A DNA stretch of 64,000 nucleotides from Collinsella aerofaciens (GCF_020181355.1 NZ_CP084004.1:496001-560000); one strand, 5' to 3'. Shown: positions 19,106-28,666, numbered from the stretch's first letter. The notes: a model not told the origin generated them from the letters alone. Numbers and translations: made by a program.

Positions 19106-19966
19106 TTACTCCTCCGCCTTTGCGGCATCCCACAGGTCGTTGAGGCCGTGGGTCGAAAGCTCGGCCAGATCCACGTGGGCATCGGCCGCCATCTGCTCCA
19201 TCGCAGCCCAGCGATGGCGGAACTTTGCCGTACTGGCGCGCAGGGCGCTCTCGGCGTCGATACCCTCTTTGCGTGCCACGTTGACTAGGACAAAGAGCAG
19301 ATCTCCAAACTCCATTTCGCGCTCGGGCGTTCCGGGGGCCTCGGCCTCAAACTCGGCACGTTCCTCGGCAACCTCGTCCCACACGTCCTGGACCGTCTCC
19401 CACTCAAAGCCTACGGCGGCCGCCTTGCGTGACACCTTCTGCGCCTGCATCAATGCCGGCAGATGCGTGGGCACGCCATCGAGCAGACCCTCGGGCGCGG
19501 CCTCGCCCGCCGCCACGGCCTTGTCCTTGGCGGCTTTCTCGGCAAGCTTGACCTCGTCCCAAATCTTGAGCACTTCGTCGGAGCTCTCGGCATCCACATC
19601 GCCAAACACGTGCGGATGGCGTCGGATGAGCTTGGCGTCGATATCGCGTGCCACATCGGCCAGCGTAAACTCACCGGCGTCCGCCGCAATCTGCGTATGC
19701 AACACTACCTGCATGAGCACGTCGCCCAGCTCCTCGCGCAGATGCGCCACGTCGTCCGCCTCGATGCAATCGAGCGCCTCGTAGGCTTCCTCGATCATGT
19801 TCTTGCCAATGCTGCGGTGCGTCTGCTCGCGGTCCCATGGGCAGCCGTCGGGCTGACGAAGGCGCCAGATGGTCTGCACCAGATGCTGCAACTCGGCCGA
19901 CGCGTCGACCAGCGTGGACAGGTCGCGCGAACCCTCGGCATTTTGCTGAGCCATATGCTCGGGCAT
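19106..19966 (-). CDS. mazG: Nucleoside triphosphate pyrophosphohydrolase MazG
   Basis: 286 residues from MPEHMAQQNAEG, preceded by GAGGAGG. Two MazG modules are arranged in tandem. The first has GCPWDREQTHRS and the metal-binding EEAYEALDCIEADDVAHLREELGD. The second, degenerate, lies near residues 180-260 (EEVAEERAEFEAE, EFGDLLFVLVNVARKEG). The enzyme hydrolyses NTPs to NMPs and PPi and acts in housecleaning. It starts 2 nt after the YfcE-like gene, so the two are coupled. Confidence 0.93.
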   Translation of the reverse strand: MPEHMAQQNAEGSRDLSTLVDASAELQHLVQTIWRLRQPDGCPWDREQTHRSIGKNMIEEAYEALDCIEADDVAHLREELGDVLMQVVLHTQIAADAGEFTLADVARDIDAKLIRRHPHVFGDVDAESSDEVLKIWDEVKLAEKAAKDKAVAAGEAAPEGLLDGVPTHLPALMQAQKVSRKAAAVGFEWETVQDVWDEVAEERAEFEAEAPGTPEREMEFGDLLFVLVNVARKEGIDAESALRASTAKFRHRWAAMEQMAADAHVDLAELSTHGLNDLWDAAKAEE

Positions 19967-19968
19967 GG

Positions 19969-20517
19969 TTAGTCCTCCTCCATGATCACGTGGCGGAACG
20001 CGCCGCCCTCGTAGATACCGTAGCTGTGCGAGTCGTCCTTGGGAATGCTCACGCTGCCGGGGTTGAAGAGCCACAGGCCCGGGTGCGCCTCGCTTGCCTC
20101 GTTAACCTTGATGTGCGTATGGCCGTAGACGAGCGCGGAGCCCTCGGGCAGCGCGGGCGCGTGGTCGACGCTGTTGTGCATGCCAGCGCCAAAGACGTGG
20201 CCGTGCGTCAGGAACAGCTCGCGGCCGGTCTCGTCAAACAGCGTGGCGTAGTCGGCCATGACGGGAAAGCCGAGCACCATCTGGTCGACCTCGGCGTCGC
20301 AGTTGCCACGCACCGCGATGATGCGGTCGGCCAGGGCGTTGAGCAGCGGAATCACGCGCTTGGGAGCATAGTCGCGCGGCAGGTCGTTGCGCGGACCGTG
20401 ATAGAGCAGGTCGCCCAGCAGGACGATGCGGTCGGGCTGCTCGGACTCGATGGCGGCGACCAGGCGCTCGGCCCAGTATGCCGAGCCGTGGATGTCGGAA
20501 GCGATGAGGTATTTCAT
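19969..20517 (-). CDS. YfcE-like metallophosphodiesterase
   Basis: 182 residues from MKYLIASDIHG with AAAGGA upstream, the length of YfcE/MJ0936-type enzymes. Metal-binding blocks: SDIHGSAYW, GDLLYHGPRN, RGNCDAE, THGHVFG and GHTHIK. The family cleaves small phosphodiesters with Mn. It precedes mazG by 2 nt, so both may share a nucleotide-cleaning role. Confidence 0.93.
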   Translation of the reverse strand: MKYLIASDIHGSAYWAERLVAAIESEQPDRIVLLGDLLYHGPRNDLPRDYAPKRVIPLLNALADRIIAVRGNCDAEVDQMVLGFPVMADYATLFDETGRELFLTHGHVFGAGMHNSVDHAPALPEGSALVYGHTHIKVNEASEAHPGLWLFNPGSVSIPKDDSHSYGIYEGGAFRHVIMEED

Positions 20518-20572
20518 GGTGGTCCTTTCGGGTGGGGTTGATGGGACTGGGCGTGGCGTGCCACCGGCCGCG

Positions 20573-21058
20573 CTATTCAAATCGCAGTGCCGCGGCTTGT
20601 GCCGCCTGCATCACGCGCTGGAGCGGCACATTATGCTCGCGAGCGAGACGGGCGCAGTCCTCGTACTCGGGCGCTGCACGCTCGCTGCCGTCGGGCAGGG
20701 TGGCCACCTTGACGGACACCTCGCCCCATGGCGTCGCCACCTGCTCAAAGCGGCGTGGTAGGCAAACGCGCTCCATGACCTGGCGACGAATGGCGTTGGT
20801 CGTGGTCTCCAAAAAGATAATCGTCTGCAAGCGCTCGATATCATCGTGCGAGCAGATTACCTGCAGCTGCCAGCCGGGGCGGCCCTTTTTGCAGTAAAGC
20901 GGCAACCAATGCACCTCGCGGGCGCCGGCCTTGCGCAGGCAATCGGCAGCGTAGGCAAGCACCTCGGGCGACGCATCATCGATGTCGCACTCCAGCTTGA
21001 CGATGGTCTCGGGCGCATCGGTCTCGCGGGACAGCGGAGATGTACTTCCACGTTGCAT
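20573..21058 (-). CDS. LarC C-terminal-like protein (nickel-pincer cofactor chelatase half)
   Basis: 161 residues; MQRGSTSPLSRE has AAAGGA upstream, while a GTG 39 nt earlier is also possible. The sequence matches the second half of LarC: VKLECDIDDASPEVLAYAADCLRKAG, LYCKKGRPG, IIFLETTTNAIRRQVMER, and a final PEYEDCARLAREHNVPL. LarC inserts nickel into the pincer cofactor of lactate racemase. Here the first half is missing; in Lactiplantibacillus a frameshift joins the two halves. No larA, larB or larE is in the window. Could be a stand-alone relic or have a partner elsewhere. Confidence 0.85.
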   Translation of the reverse strand: MQRGSTSPLSRETDAPETIVKLECDIDDASPEVLAYAADCLRKAGAREVHWLPLYCKKGRPGWQLQVICSHDDIERLQTIIFLETTTNAIRRQVMERVCLPRRFEQVATPWGEVSVKVATLPDGSERAAPEYEDCARLAREHNVPLQRVMQAAQAAALRFE

Positions 21059-21164
21059 ACGGTCCGGTTCCTTTCCGCGCGGGCTCGTTTTGTTCACTCA
21101 AACGCTAGCACATCGGACGTGGCACAAGCGTGACTTTCGTCCGTCGCCGCCCTCGCCCCTATCC

Positions 21165-21229
21165 AAACGTGTACGTCAGCCTCCAAACATGTCATTATTT
21201 GTCGGTTTTGGAGGCTGACGTACACGTTT
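21165..21229. repeat. Perfect 23-bp inverted repeat, loop 19 nt
   Basis: Arms at 21165-21187 and 21207-21229 match perfectly (core CGTGTACGTCAGCCTCC). Lies between the LarC-like gene and the PHP phosphatase, which diverge. No T-run. Confidence 0.85.
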
Positions 21230-21357
21230 TGAGAGCAAGCGAGGCCGCACCACGCGCCGCGCAACCTTTCCAATCGATTTCGATCCCCGGCGTGCCCGGC
21301 GTGTTGAGAGCTGCGCCATTACAATGAAGCGGATTCGCTTGACGCAAAGGAGCCGCT

Positions 21358-22269
21358 ATGCCCATGTGCCCGCTGGTCGATTGCCATACCCACACCTCGT
21401 TTTCGGACGGGCATGCCTCGTTTGAGGACAACGTCCGTGCCGCTGCTGCGGCCGGCTGCCGCGTCATGGTCTCGACCGACCATCTCACCCTGCCCGCCAG
21501 CATGGATGCTAACTGCGAGGTGCAGGTTACTGAGGGCGACCTCCCGGCGCATCGTCTGGCTTTTGAGGACGCTCGCAATCTTGCCGCTCAGATTGCGCCA
21601 GAACTCACCTTTATCTACGGTTTCGAATGCGATTGGTACGAGGGCTGCGAGCCTTTGGTTGAGCGCTGGTCCCGGGGCGCCGTCATGCGCCTGGGCAGTG
21701 TGCACTGGATTGGCAACCCAGGCGATATCATGGCCGGTGCCGCGGGTACGGCGGGAACGGAGGACGTCGCTCGTCCCGATACGCCCGATTCGCACTGCGG
21801 CTGGATCGACGATGACACCAACCTGCACGTTTGGGAAAACCTGGGGGTACGCGGCGTGTGGGAGCGCTATGTCGATGACTGGTGCCGCGCCTGCGAGAGC
21901 CCGCTCAACTTTGATGTGATGGCTCACCCCGACCTGGTCATGCGCTTTTCGAAGGAAGGCTTTGCGCCCGATTTTGACCCCGCACCGTTTTGGCAGCAGA
22001 TGGCAGAGTGCGCGCACGATACGGGCCGCCGCGTTGAGGCCTCGACGGCCGCACCGCGCAAGGGCTTGGGCGACTACTACCCCGCAACCGGTCTTTTGCG
22101 CTGCTTTGCCCATGCCGAAGTGCCGATCACCTTTGGCTCGGACGCGCACCGCGCCTGCGATATCTGCTGGAACATCCGCGAGGCCCAGGCGCACGCCTAT
22201 GACTGCGGTTATCGAACCTTCGACATCCCCCACGCCACCGGCGAATGGGAATCCACGCCCCTCGCCTAA
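21358..22269 (+). CDS. PHP-family histidinol-phosphatase
   Basis: 303 residues. Probably dephosphorylates histidinol phosphate. Metal ligands of the PHP fold: DCHTHTSFSDG (residues 8-18), STDHLTL, YGFECDWY, GSVHWIG, and SDAHRACD near the C-terminus. It converges on the his operon, which has no phosphatase gene of its own (hisB here is dehydratase only), so it completes the pathway. An AAAGGAG site precedes the start. HisJ-type and HisK names are both used for this family. Confidence 0.9.
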   Translation: MPMCPLVDCHTHTSFSDGHASFEDNVRAAAAAGCRVMVSTDHLTLPASMDANCEVQVTEGDLPAHRLAFEDARNLAAQIAPELTFIYGFECDWYEGCEPLVERWSRGAVMRLGSVHWIGNPGDIMAGAAGTAGTEDVARPDTPDSHCGWIDDDTNLHVWENLGVRGVWERYVDDWCRACESPLNFDVMAHPDLVMRFSKEGFAPDFDPAPFWQQMAECAHDTGRRVEASTAAPRKGLGDYYPATGLLRCFAHAEVPITFGSDAHRACDICWNIREAQAHAYDCGYRTFDIPHATGEWESTPLA

Positions 22270-22301
22270 CTGGTCGTTTAAGAACGTCCCCAATGACTAG
22301 T
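22269..22301. repeat. Palindromic element, copy 2, bridging two stop codons
   Basis: Arms ACTGGTCGTT (22269-22278) and AATGACTAGT (22292-22301) around TAAGAACGTCCCC. It contains the end of the PHP stop codon and the whole hisE stop codon, so the convergent intergenic gap is nothing but this element. Relative of 4684-4717. Confidence 0.7.
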
Positions 22302-22614
22302 GGCGGCGGGCGTTGAGTTCTCCGGCCAGCTCGTCGAGGGTGATGCCGTAGCGCTCGAGCGTCACGAGCAGATGGTAGACCAGGTCGCCGGCCTCATAGC
22401 GAATGTGGTCGTGGTCGTTATCCTTGCAGGCCATGATCACCTCGCTCGCCTCCTCGGCAAGCTTCTTGAGCAGCTCATCCTCGACGTCGGTCAGCAGACG
22501 CGCGGTATAGCTCTCCTGTGGCGACGCGTCACGACGGCGATGAATCACCTCGGCCAGCCCCGCCAGCGTCTCTCCGATATTTCCATCCTGAACATTTGCG
22601 GTGCGCACACCCAT
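22297..22614 (-). CDS. hisE: Phosphoribosyl-ATP pyrophosphatase
   Basis: 105 residues; second step of histidine synthesis, removing PPi from PR-ATP. The MazG-like helical fold has DVEDELLKKLAEEASEVIMACKD and YEAGDLVYHLLVTLERYG, giving the metal-binding Glu and Asp. AAAGGA precedes the start. It is separate from hisI rather than fused, and is the last gene of the operon. Confidence 0.95.
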   Translation of the reverse strand: MGVRTANVQDGNIGETLAGLAEVIHRRRDASPQESYTARLLTDVEDELLKKLAEEASEVIMACKDNDHDHIRYEAGDLVYHLLVTLERYGITLDELAGELNARRH

Positions 22615-22660
22615 GGTTCAATCCTTTCTGGCTGGCCAAGCGCTTGGTCGAGCGCCCGCC

Positions 22661-22990
22661 CTACGCGAGTTTCTTAAAGAAGCAGGTACGGTTGCCGGTA
22701 TGGCAGGCCGGACCCGGAGAATCGACCTTGACCAGCAGCGTATCGCTATCGCAGTCGGCCCAGAGCTCCTTGACCTCCTGCATGTTGCCGCTCGTCGCGC
22801 CCTTGTTCCAGAGCTCCTGGCGGCTACGGCTCCAAAACCACGTGGTACCGGTCTTGAGCGTCAGCCCCACCGATTCCTCATTCATCCAGGCAACCATAAG
22901 CACCTCGCCGGTGTCATATTGCTGAACCACACAAGGAATCAGCCCGTTGGCATCGTATGTAAGCTTTGAAGGATCGGTTATCTCTTCCAT
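22661..22990 (-). CDS. hisI: Phosphoribosyl-AMP cyclohydrolase
   Basis: 109 residues from [13 protein letters not shown]. Opens the purine ring of PR-AMP in the third pathway step. Metal and zinc motifs: [45 protein letters not shown] and [14 protein letters not shown] 142-nt gap containing the 95-nt hairpin element separates it from hisF, while the other his genes are tightly packed. Confidence 0.96.
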   Translation of the reverse strand: MEEITDPSKLTYDANGLIPCVVQQYDTGEVLMVAWMNEESVGLTLKTGTTWFWSRSRQELWNKGATSGNMQEVKELWADCDSDTLLVKVDSPGPACHTGNRTCFFKKLA

Positions 22991-23028
22991 TTCTCTCCCC
23001 AAATTCAAACTTCGCAGGTCGGCGAGGG

Positions 23029-23123
23029 TTGTCCAGGTGCCCGAGATTCCGAGCGACAAGCCCGACGACGCGTACTTAAGTACGCGAGGAGGGTTGGAGC
23101 CGGAAGGTCGGGTGCCTGGACAA
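23029..23123. repeat. 95-nt hairpin element, copy B (between hisF and hisI)
   Basis: Begins 9 nt after the hisF stop codon and ends 38 nt before the hisI start. Same length, same outer 16-20 nt arms and same apical GTAC-TTAA-GTAC stem as copy A, while the middle of the stem differs. Outer arms 23029-23044 and 23108-23123 pair with only two wobble positions. Confidence 0.8.
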
Positions 23124-23132
23124 GCCGCAGCG

Positions 23133-23915
23133 CTAGAAGTCCAACCTGACAGGGATGCCTTGAGAGGCCATATACTCTTTGACTTCGCGAATGCTGAACG
23201 TCCCAAAGTGAAAGACGCTGGCCGCCAGCACGGCGTCGGCTTCGCCCTCGATCACACCCTCAGCAAAATGCTCGAGCGTGCCCACACCGCCGCTCGCGAT
23301 CACCGGAATCGGCACCGCGCGCGCCACGGCGCGGGTGAGCGCCAGGTCAAATCCGGCCTTGGTGCCGTCGCGATCCATACTGGTCAGCAGGATCTCGCCG
23401 GCGCCGCGACGAGCCGCCTCCTCGGCCCACGCCACCGCGTCGATGCCCGTGGCGTTGCGGCCTCCTGCGGTAAAGACCTCCCACTTGTCGGCACCGGATG
23501 CGCCAGGCAAGCCGACGTGCTTGGCATCGATCGCCACGACCACGGCCTGGCTGCCAAACGCCGCGGCAGCCTGGCTAATCAGCGACGGGTCGCGCACGGC
23601 GGCAGAGTTGAGCGACACCTTGTCAGCACCGGCTGCAACCATGGTGCGCATGCCCGCCAGGTCGCGAAAGCCGCCGCCCACGGTATAGGGAACAGCGAGC
23701 TCCTCGGCCGCATGCGCCGCCATCTCGATGGTCGTCGCGCGGTTGTCGCTCGTGGCGGTAATGTCCAGGAAGACAACCTCGTCCGCACCCTCGCGGTCGT
23801 AGGCGCGGGCCAGCTCCACCGGGTCGCCCGCATCGCGCAGGCTCACAAAGTTGACACCCTTGACCACGCGGCCGTCCTTGACGTCCAAGCAGGGAATCAC
23901 GCGTTTGGTAAGCAT
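23133..23915 (-). CDS. hisF: Imidazole glycerol phosphate synthase, cyclase subunit
   Basis: 260 residues, a TIM barrel. With HisH it turns PRFAR and ammonia into IGP and AICAR. Catalytic Asp in [15 protein letters not shown] (residue 11), and the second Asp in [15 protein letters not shown]. Phosphate-binding loops are [10 protein letters not shown] and [10 protein letters not shown]. Starts 3 nt after hisA stops. Confidence 0.97.
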   Translation of the reverse strand: MLTKRVIPCLDVKDGRVVKGVNFVSLRDAGDPVELARAYDREGADEVVFLDITATSDNRATTIEMAAHAAEELAVPYTVGGGFRDLAGMRTMVAAGADKVSLNSAAVRDPSLISQAAAAFGSQAVVVAIDAKHVGLPGASGADKWEVFTAGGRNATGIDAVAWAEEAARRGAGEILLTSMDRDGTKAGFDLALTRAVARAVPIPVIASGGVGTLEHFAEGVIEGEADAVLAASVFHFGTFSIREVKEYMASQGIPVRLDF

Positions 23916-23918
23916 GGG

Positions 23919-24662
23919 CTACTCCTCCCCTCGGGCGGCGGCCAGCGCCTGGGCCAGCGTAAAGTTGCCCTCATAGAGCGCACGACCGGTAATGGCGCCT
24001 TCAATCGCGCCCTCACCCACCGCGGCCAGCGCGCGGATGTCGTCGAGCGTCGAGATGCCGCCCGAAGCCACGACGGGAAAGCCCGCGACCTCGGCCACAT
24101 GACGATACGCTGCCACATCGATGCCCGTCTGCATGCCATCGCGCGCGATGTCGGTATACACCAGATGCTTAAAGCCCAGCTCGGTAAGCTGCGCCACGGC
24201 ATCGTCGAGCACCACGCCCGCGCCGTCACGCCAGCCGTTCACCTTGACCTGACCGTCGCGCGCGGCGATGTCTGCCACCAGCAGCTCGCCAAAGCCTTGG
24301 GCTGCCACCTCGGCAAAACCCGGCTCGGTCACCAGCACGGTGCCCAGCGCAATGCGGCGAGCACCATAGCCGGCCAGCTCGTCGATGCGTGCGAGCGAGC
24401 GGACGCCGCCGCCCACGTCCACGGACAGACCGTCGACGCTGCAGATGGCCTTAATCGCTGCCGAGTTGGCAGCGCATGTGTCCTCGTCCTCGCCAAAGGC
24501 AGCGGACAGGTCGACGACGTGCACCCAGCTCGCACCCTGCTCGGCAAAGGAGCCGGCAACGGCCACGGGGTCGTCGGAATATACCTTGCAGCGGCTCCGG
24601 TCGCCGCGCTCCAGGCGCACGACCTTGCCGCCGATCAAATCGATTGCGGGAAACAGAATCAT
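23919..24662 (-). CDS. hisA: ProFAR isomerase
   Basis: 247 residues, half-barrel-repeat TIM barrel of the HisA/HisF family. Catalytic Asp in FPAIDLIGGKVVRL (residue 8) and Asp in VYTDIARDGMQTG. In many actinobacteria the orthologue PriA also does the TrpF reaction; that cannot be told here. The start overlaps the hisH stop by 4 nt. Confidence 0.96.
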   Translation of the reverse strand: MILFPAIDLIGGKVVRLERGDRSRCKVYSDDPVAVAGSFAEQGASWVHVVDLSAAFGEDEDTCAANSAAIKAICSVDGLSVDVGGGVRSLARIDELAGYGARRIALGTVLVTEPGFAEVAAQGFGELLVADIAARDGQVKVNGWRDGAGVVLDDAVAQLTELGFKHLVYTDIARDGMQTGIDVAAYRHVAEVAGFPVVASGGISTLDDIRALAAVGEGAIEGAITGRALYEGNFTLAQALAAARGEE

Positions 24663-25360
24663 CGGCCGGCCCCCTCGACGATGCTCACGAAGTTCTTAAG
24701 AATGCGCTGACCCAGCGCAGAGGATTTCTCGGGATGGAACTGGCAGCCCCACACGTTGCCGTGGCGCACGATGCACGGGAAGCTCCGCGTGTAGTGCGTG
24801 CGTGCCAGAACATCGGCGGCATCGGCATCGTCGGCCACCGCATAGCTGTGGGTGAAGTACATATTGGCGCCCTCGGCAAAACCGGCGAGCAGCGGATCGG
24901 CCGCACCGGCAGGCGTCATGTGCACCTGGTCCCACCCCACGTGCGGCACCTTCAGGCGGCTCGACTCCAGACGCGCGCACGAACCGCGCATAATACCCAG
25001 GCCATCGACCCAGGGGCCACCGGCCTGCTCGGGGGTGTTGCCGTCGGCAACTGCGCCCTCGTCCGCAGGCACGCCCTCGTTGCCGCGCTCAAAAAATAAT
25101 TGAAGGCCCAGGCAGATGCCGAGCAGCGGAGTTCCAGCGGCAACGGCGTCGAGCACGGCCGCCTCCTCGCCGCTCTGGCGCATAAAGGCGATCGCGTCAT
25201 AGAACGCGCCCACGCCCGGGATGACCAGGCCGTCGGCGTTGCGAATCTGCTCCGGGTCGTCCGATGTGCAGGCGGCGGCACCGGCGCGCGCAAGCCCGCG
25301 CACGACGCTCGACAAGTTGCCCTTGTGGTAGTCGACCACCACGATCTTCGGTTCGCCCAC
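24659..25360 (-). CDS. hisH: Imidazole glycerol phosphate synthase, glutamine amidotransferase subunit
   Basis: 233 residues from a GTG at 25358-25360, which has GGGAGG 6 nt upstream; a TTG 24 nt earlier is open but has no such site. Class I amidotransferase: nucleophile Cys in GICLGLQLFFE, and His and Glu in QFHPEKSS. Supplies ammonia to HisF. An internal segment near residues 95-120 (ADEGAVADGNTPEQAGGP) is an insertion relative to the shortest homologues. Confidence 0.93.
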   Translation of the reverse strand: MGEPKIVVVDYHKGNLSSVVRGLARAGAAACTSDDPEQIRNADGLVIPGVGAFYDAIAFMRQSGEEAAVLDAVAAGTPLLGICLGLQLFFERGNEGVPADEGAVADGNTPEQAGGPWVDGLGIMRGSCARLESSRLKVPHVGWDQVHMTPAGAADPLLAGFAEGANMYFTHSYAVADDADAADVLARTHYTRSFPCIVRHGNVWGCQFHPEKSSALGQRILKNFVSIVEGAGR

Positions 25361-25384
25361 GCGACCCTCCCTTATCTCCTTCAA

Positions 25385-25421
25385 AACCTGCCAAAATAAA
25401 CCTGTCCCTTTTTGGCAGGTT
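25385..25421. repeat. Perfect 12-bp inverted repeat inside the his operon
   Basis: Arms AACCTGCCAAAA (25385-25396) and TTTTGGCAGGTT (25410-25421) around a 13-nt loop. The right arm ends in the hisB stop codon. It could act as an intercistronic stability hairpin. Confidence 0.75.
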
Positions 25422-26007
25422 ACAGTGAGCCCTTGGTGCTGGGGATGCCCTGCACGCGGGGATCGAGCTCGCAGGCGTGGCGCATCGTGCGGCCCACGGC
25501 CTTAAAGGCGGCCTCGATAATGTGGTGCGAATTGCCGCCCGCCAGCTCGCGCACGTGCAGCGTTAGTTTGGCATCGCGCGCAAAGGCGTAGAAGAACTCG
25601 ACGGCCAGCTCGGTATCAAAGCTGCCCACGCGCTCGGTCGGCACGGGCAGCTCGCAATAGGCCTGGCCACGGCCCGAGATATCCACGGCGGCCATCACGA
25701 GCGTCTCGTCCATGGCAATCGCCGCGTCGGCAAAGCGCGTAATGCCCGCCTTGTCACCCAGCGCTTGGCAAAACGCCTCGCCCAGCACGATGCCCGTATC
25801 CTCGACGGTGTGGTGCGCGTCGACTTCCACGTCGCCCACCGCGCGCACCGTCAAATCGAACAGACCATGGCGGCCAAAGGCGTTGAGCATGTGGTCGAAA
25901 AACGGCACGCCGGTCGAGATATCGCACGCACCGGTTCCATCCAGGTCGAGCTTTACGACAATATCGGTCTCCCCCGTCTTACGGGTTACCTCGGCATAGC
26001 GGCCCAT
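25420..26007 (-). CDS. hisB: Imidazoleglycerol-phosphate dehydratase
   Basis: 195 residues, the single-function form without the phosphatase domain. Twin His-rich metal sites: FFDHMLNAFGRHG and DAHHTVEDTGIVLG in the first half, HVRELAGGNSHHIIEAAFKA in the second. It starts right at the hisC stop. Confidence 0.97.
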   Translation of the reverse strand: MGRYAEVTRKTGETDIVVKLDLDGTGACDISTGVPFFDHMLNAFGRHGLFDLTVRAVGDVEVDAHHTVEDTGIVLGEAFCQALGDKAGITRFADAAIAMDETLVMAAVDISGRGQAYCELPVPTERVGSFDTELAVEFFYAFARDAKLTLHVRELAGGNSHHIIEAAFKAVGRTMRHACELDPRVQGIPSTKGSL

Positions 26008-27123
26008 CTACATCTCCTCCTTCACCAGCGCGGCAAACGCAGCCAGCACCTCATCATTTTCCTGCGGGGTACCCACGGTAATGCGCAGACAGTCCGCAAG
26101 CCCCGGCGCATAGCTAAAGTCGCGCACCAAAATCGAATACTCATCGCGCAGACGTTCGCGCACGCGCGTGGCATGCGGCGTGCGCACGAGCACAAAGTTC
26201 GCCGCGCTCGGCCACGCCTCCACGGGCAGGCCCTCGGCAGCCATTGCACGCAGGGCGCACAGCTCGCTCTCGCGCTCGGATGCAACCTGTGCCACCACGG
26301 GCGCGTACGCATCGCGGGCACGCACGCAGGCAAGCGCGGCGGCTTGGCTCAGCACGTTGACCGAATAGATCTGGCGAATCGCCGCGAACACGTCGATGAC
26401 CTCGGGCGCCGCGATCACATAGCCCAGACGCGTGCCGGCGGCGCCAAACGCCTTGGACAGCGTATGCAGAATCACCAGGTTGGGATGCTCGGCGATAAGC
26501 CCCTGCGCCGTGGTGGCCGCGCCAAACGAATCGTCGGCAAACTCAACGTAGGCCTCGTCGACCATCACCATGCCGGGGCACGCATCGCACAGCGCCGCGA
26601 TAAAGTCGAGCGGCGCCACGTCGCCCGTGGGGTTATTGGGCGAGGTCACGATTGCCAGGTTGCACTCGGGCGCTGCCGCAAGCACGGCTGTCTGGTCGAG
26701 CTCAAAGGTCGCGGGGTCGCGCCACACGTCACGCACCTCGGTCTGGCAGAGCGACGCAAAGAACGCGTACTCGCTAAAGCACGGCGGGCAGTTGAGCAGG
26801 GTCCGTCCCACGCCGCCAAACGCCAACAGGTAGTTATAGAGCAGCTCGTCGCCGCCGTTTCCCACGCAGACATTCTCGCGCGCCACGCCATGCCAGGCAG
26901 CAAGCTCGTCGCGCAGGTCGTTCGACATGGGATCGGGATAGCGATTGAGCGGTGTGGCAGCCAGGGCAGCGTCGACCGCCTCGCGCACGCCGGTCGGCAC
27001 GGGATAGGTGTTCTCGTTGGCCGAAAGGTTGATGCGCGTAGGCGTAAAGTTGGGATCGTAGGGCTCAATACCGGCCAGGTAAGGCTGGACGAGCTCCTTC
27101 ATGTGGGGCGTCAGCTCGGCCAT
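26008..27123 (-). CDS. hisC: Histidinol-phosphate aminotransferase
   Basis: 371 residues from MAELTPHMKELVQ. Fold-type I PLP enzyme: INLSANENTYPVP substrate loop, VGNGGDELLYNYLLAFG, SPNNPTGDV, DEAYVEF, and the Schiff-base Lys in HTLSKAFGAAGTRLGYV. The start lies 1 nt after the hisD stop. A longer open frame upstream lies inside hisD and is not used. Confidence 0.97.
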   Translation of the reverse strand: MAELTPHMKELVQPYLAGIEPYDPNFTPTRINLSANENTYPVPTGVREAVDAALAATPLNRYPDPMSNDLRDELAAWHGVARENVCVGNGGDELLYNYLLAFGGVGRTLLNCPPCFSEYAFFASLCQTEVRDVWRDPATFELDQTAVLAAAPECNLAIVTSPNNPTGDVAPLDFIAALCDACPGMVMVDEAYVEFADDSFGAATTAQGLIAEHPNLVILHTLSKAFGAAGTRLGYVIAAPEVIDVFAAIRQIYSVNVLSQAAALACVRARDAYAPVVAQVASERESELCALRAMAAEGLPVEAWPSAANFVLVRTPHATRVRERLRDEYSILVRDFSYAPGLADCLRITVGTPQENDEVLAAFAALVKEEM

Positions 27124-27124
27124 A

Positions 27125-28561
27125 TTAGGCCTCCTTACCAGTCGCGCCAACGCCATCCGCGCCCGCAGCCGCCAGGTCAACGCCCTCGGCAACCGTCGCC
27201 ACGGCGTCGCCCGGCCAGGCGACCTTGGTCAGGTCGGCCGCGGCCAGAGACTCGGCGCTCACGGCATCCTCGCCCTGCTCCAGCACACGGCGACGCAGTG
27301 CGGCGGAAAGCGCGTGTGCCCACAGGCCCTCGGCCTCGGCCAAACGTTGCGTAGCGGGAGCATCGGAGAGCAGGCCCTCGGGCGTATAGCAAATGACGCT
27401 CGAGCGCTTGACGAACTCCTCCACCGAAAGCGGGTTGGAGAACATGGCCGTGCCGCCGGTCGGCAGCGTGTGATTGGGGCCGGCAACGTAATCGCCGAGC
27501 GGCTCGGAGCTCCAAGCGCCCACAAAGATGGCGCCGGCGTTGCGAATGCCGCCGAGCAGGCCCATCGCGTCCTTGCAGTGCAGCTCCAGGTGCTCGGGCG
27601 CCACGGTGTTCACCGCCTCGACGGCGGCAGCCATGTCGGCGGCCACCACGATGGTGCCCTCATTGTCGAGCGAAGCACGCGTGATTTCGGCGCGTGGCGA
27701 CTGCGCTACCAGAATATCGATACCCGCCTCGACCTCACGCGCAAACCGCTCGTCGCAGGTCACCAGATAGCAGGCTGCCAGCGGATCGTGCTCGGCCTGG
27801 GCCATCAGGTCGGCCGCGACCACCATGGGCTTGGCCGTAGCATCGGCCAGCACGCAGACCTCGGAGGGACCGGCGACCATATCGATACCCACGTCACCCG
27901 AGACAATCTGTTTGGCAGCGGCGACAAAGGCGTTGCCCGGGCCGGTGATTTTGTCGACGCGCGGAATGGTCTCGGTACCGTACGCCAGTGCGGCCACGGC
28001 CTGGGCGCCGCCCACCATATAGATCTCGTCCACGCCGCCGAGCTTTGCCGCGGCGAGTGTGTAGGGGCTGATCAGGCCGTCCTTTTGCGGCGGGGTCACC
28101 ATGACCACGCGCTCAACGCCGGCGACCTTGGCGGGAATGGCGTTCATAAGCACGGTGGAGGGATACTGCGCACGGCCGCCCGGCACGTAGATGCCAGCCG
28201 CGGCAAGCGGGGTCACCTTAACGCCGAGCATCGTGCCGTCCGGGCGCGTGGTAAACCAGCTCTGCTCGACCTCGCGCTGGTGGAACTCGCGAATCTGGCG
28301 TGCAGCCTTTTCGAGCGCCGCGACAAAAGCGGGATCGAGGCCCTCGAGCGCGGCATCGATCTGCTCTTGCGGCAGACGGAAGCTCTGCAGCTCAACGCCG
28401 TCAAAGCGCTGGCAATAGTCGCGCACCGCGGCATCGCCGTTGGCACGCACGTTGGCCACGATATCGCGCGCGGCGTCGACGATGTTTTGCGGCAGCACGC
28501 CCTTTCGGTTGAGCTGGTTGGTAACGAGGCGCTCACCGGGAGCAAGCTCGATGGTCTTCAT
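27125..28561 (-). CDS. hisD: Histidinol dehydrogenase
   Basis: 478 residues, about 40 longer than usual because of an Ala-rich C-terminal tail ([20 protein letters not shown]). Oxidises histidinol to histidine in two NAD-dependent steps. Signature: [15 protein letters not shown], zinc-site residues in AQAEHDP and the EHLELH motif, and [10 protein letters not shown]. The tail reads like degenerate sequence after the family end. Confidence 0.97.
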   Translation of the reverse strand: MKTIELAPGERLVTNQLNRKGVLPQNIVDAARDIVANVRANGDAAVRDYCQRFDGVELQSFRLPQEQIDAALEGLDPAFVAALEKAARQIREFHQREVEQSWFTTRPDGTMLGVKVTPLAAAGIYVPGGRAQYPSTVLMNAIPAKVAGVERVVMVTPPQKDGLISPYTLAAAKLGGVDEIYMVGGAQAVAALAYGTETIPRVDKITGPGNAFVAAAKQIVSGDVGIDMVAGPSEVCVLADATAKPMVVAADLMAQAEHDPLAACYLVTCDERFAREVEAGIDILVAQSPRAEITRASLDNEGTIVVAADMAAAVEAVNTVAPEHLELHCKDAMGLLGGIRNAGAIFVGAWSSEPLGDYVAGPNHTLPTGGTAMFSNPLSVEEFVKRSSVICYTPEGLLSDAPATQRLAEAEGLWAHALSAALRRRVLEQGEDAVSAESLAAADLTKVAWPGDAVATVAEGVDLAAAGADGVGATGKEA

Positions 28562-28666
28562 ATCGGTATCCCCTATCGGTCGAGGTTGTGTTCGAAAAAC
28601 GAAAGGCCGGGCGGCGGCGCCAGTCGGCCCGCAGCCCGTACGTTGGGGCGCCCGTGCGTGCTCGCG

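Noticed and set aside
28562-28666. Small gene between hisD and the HisZ-HisG fusion
   Set aside because: The 105-nt gap has no start with a ribosome site and no conserved-looking frame.
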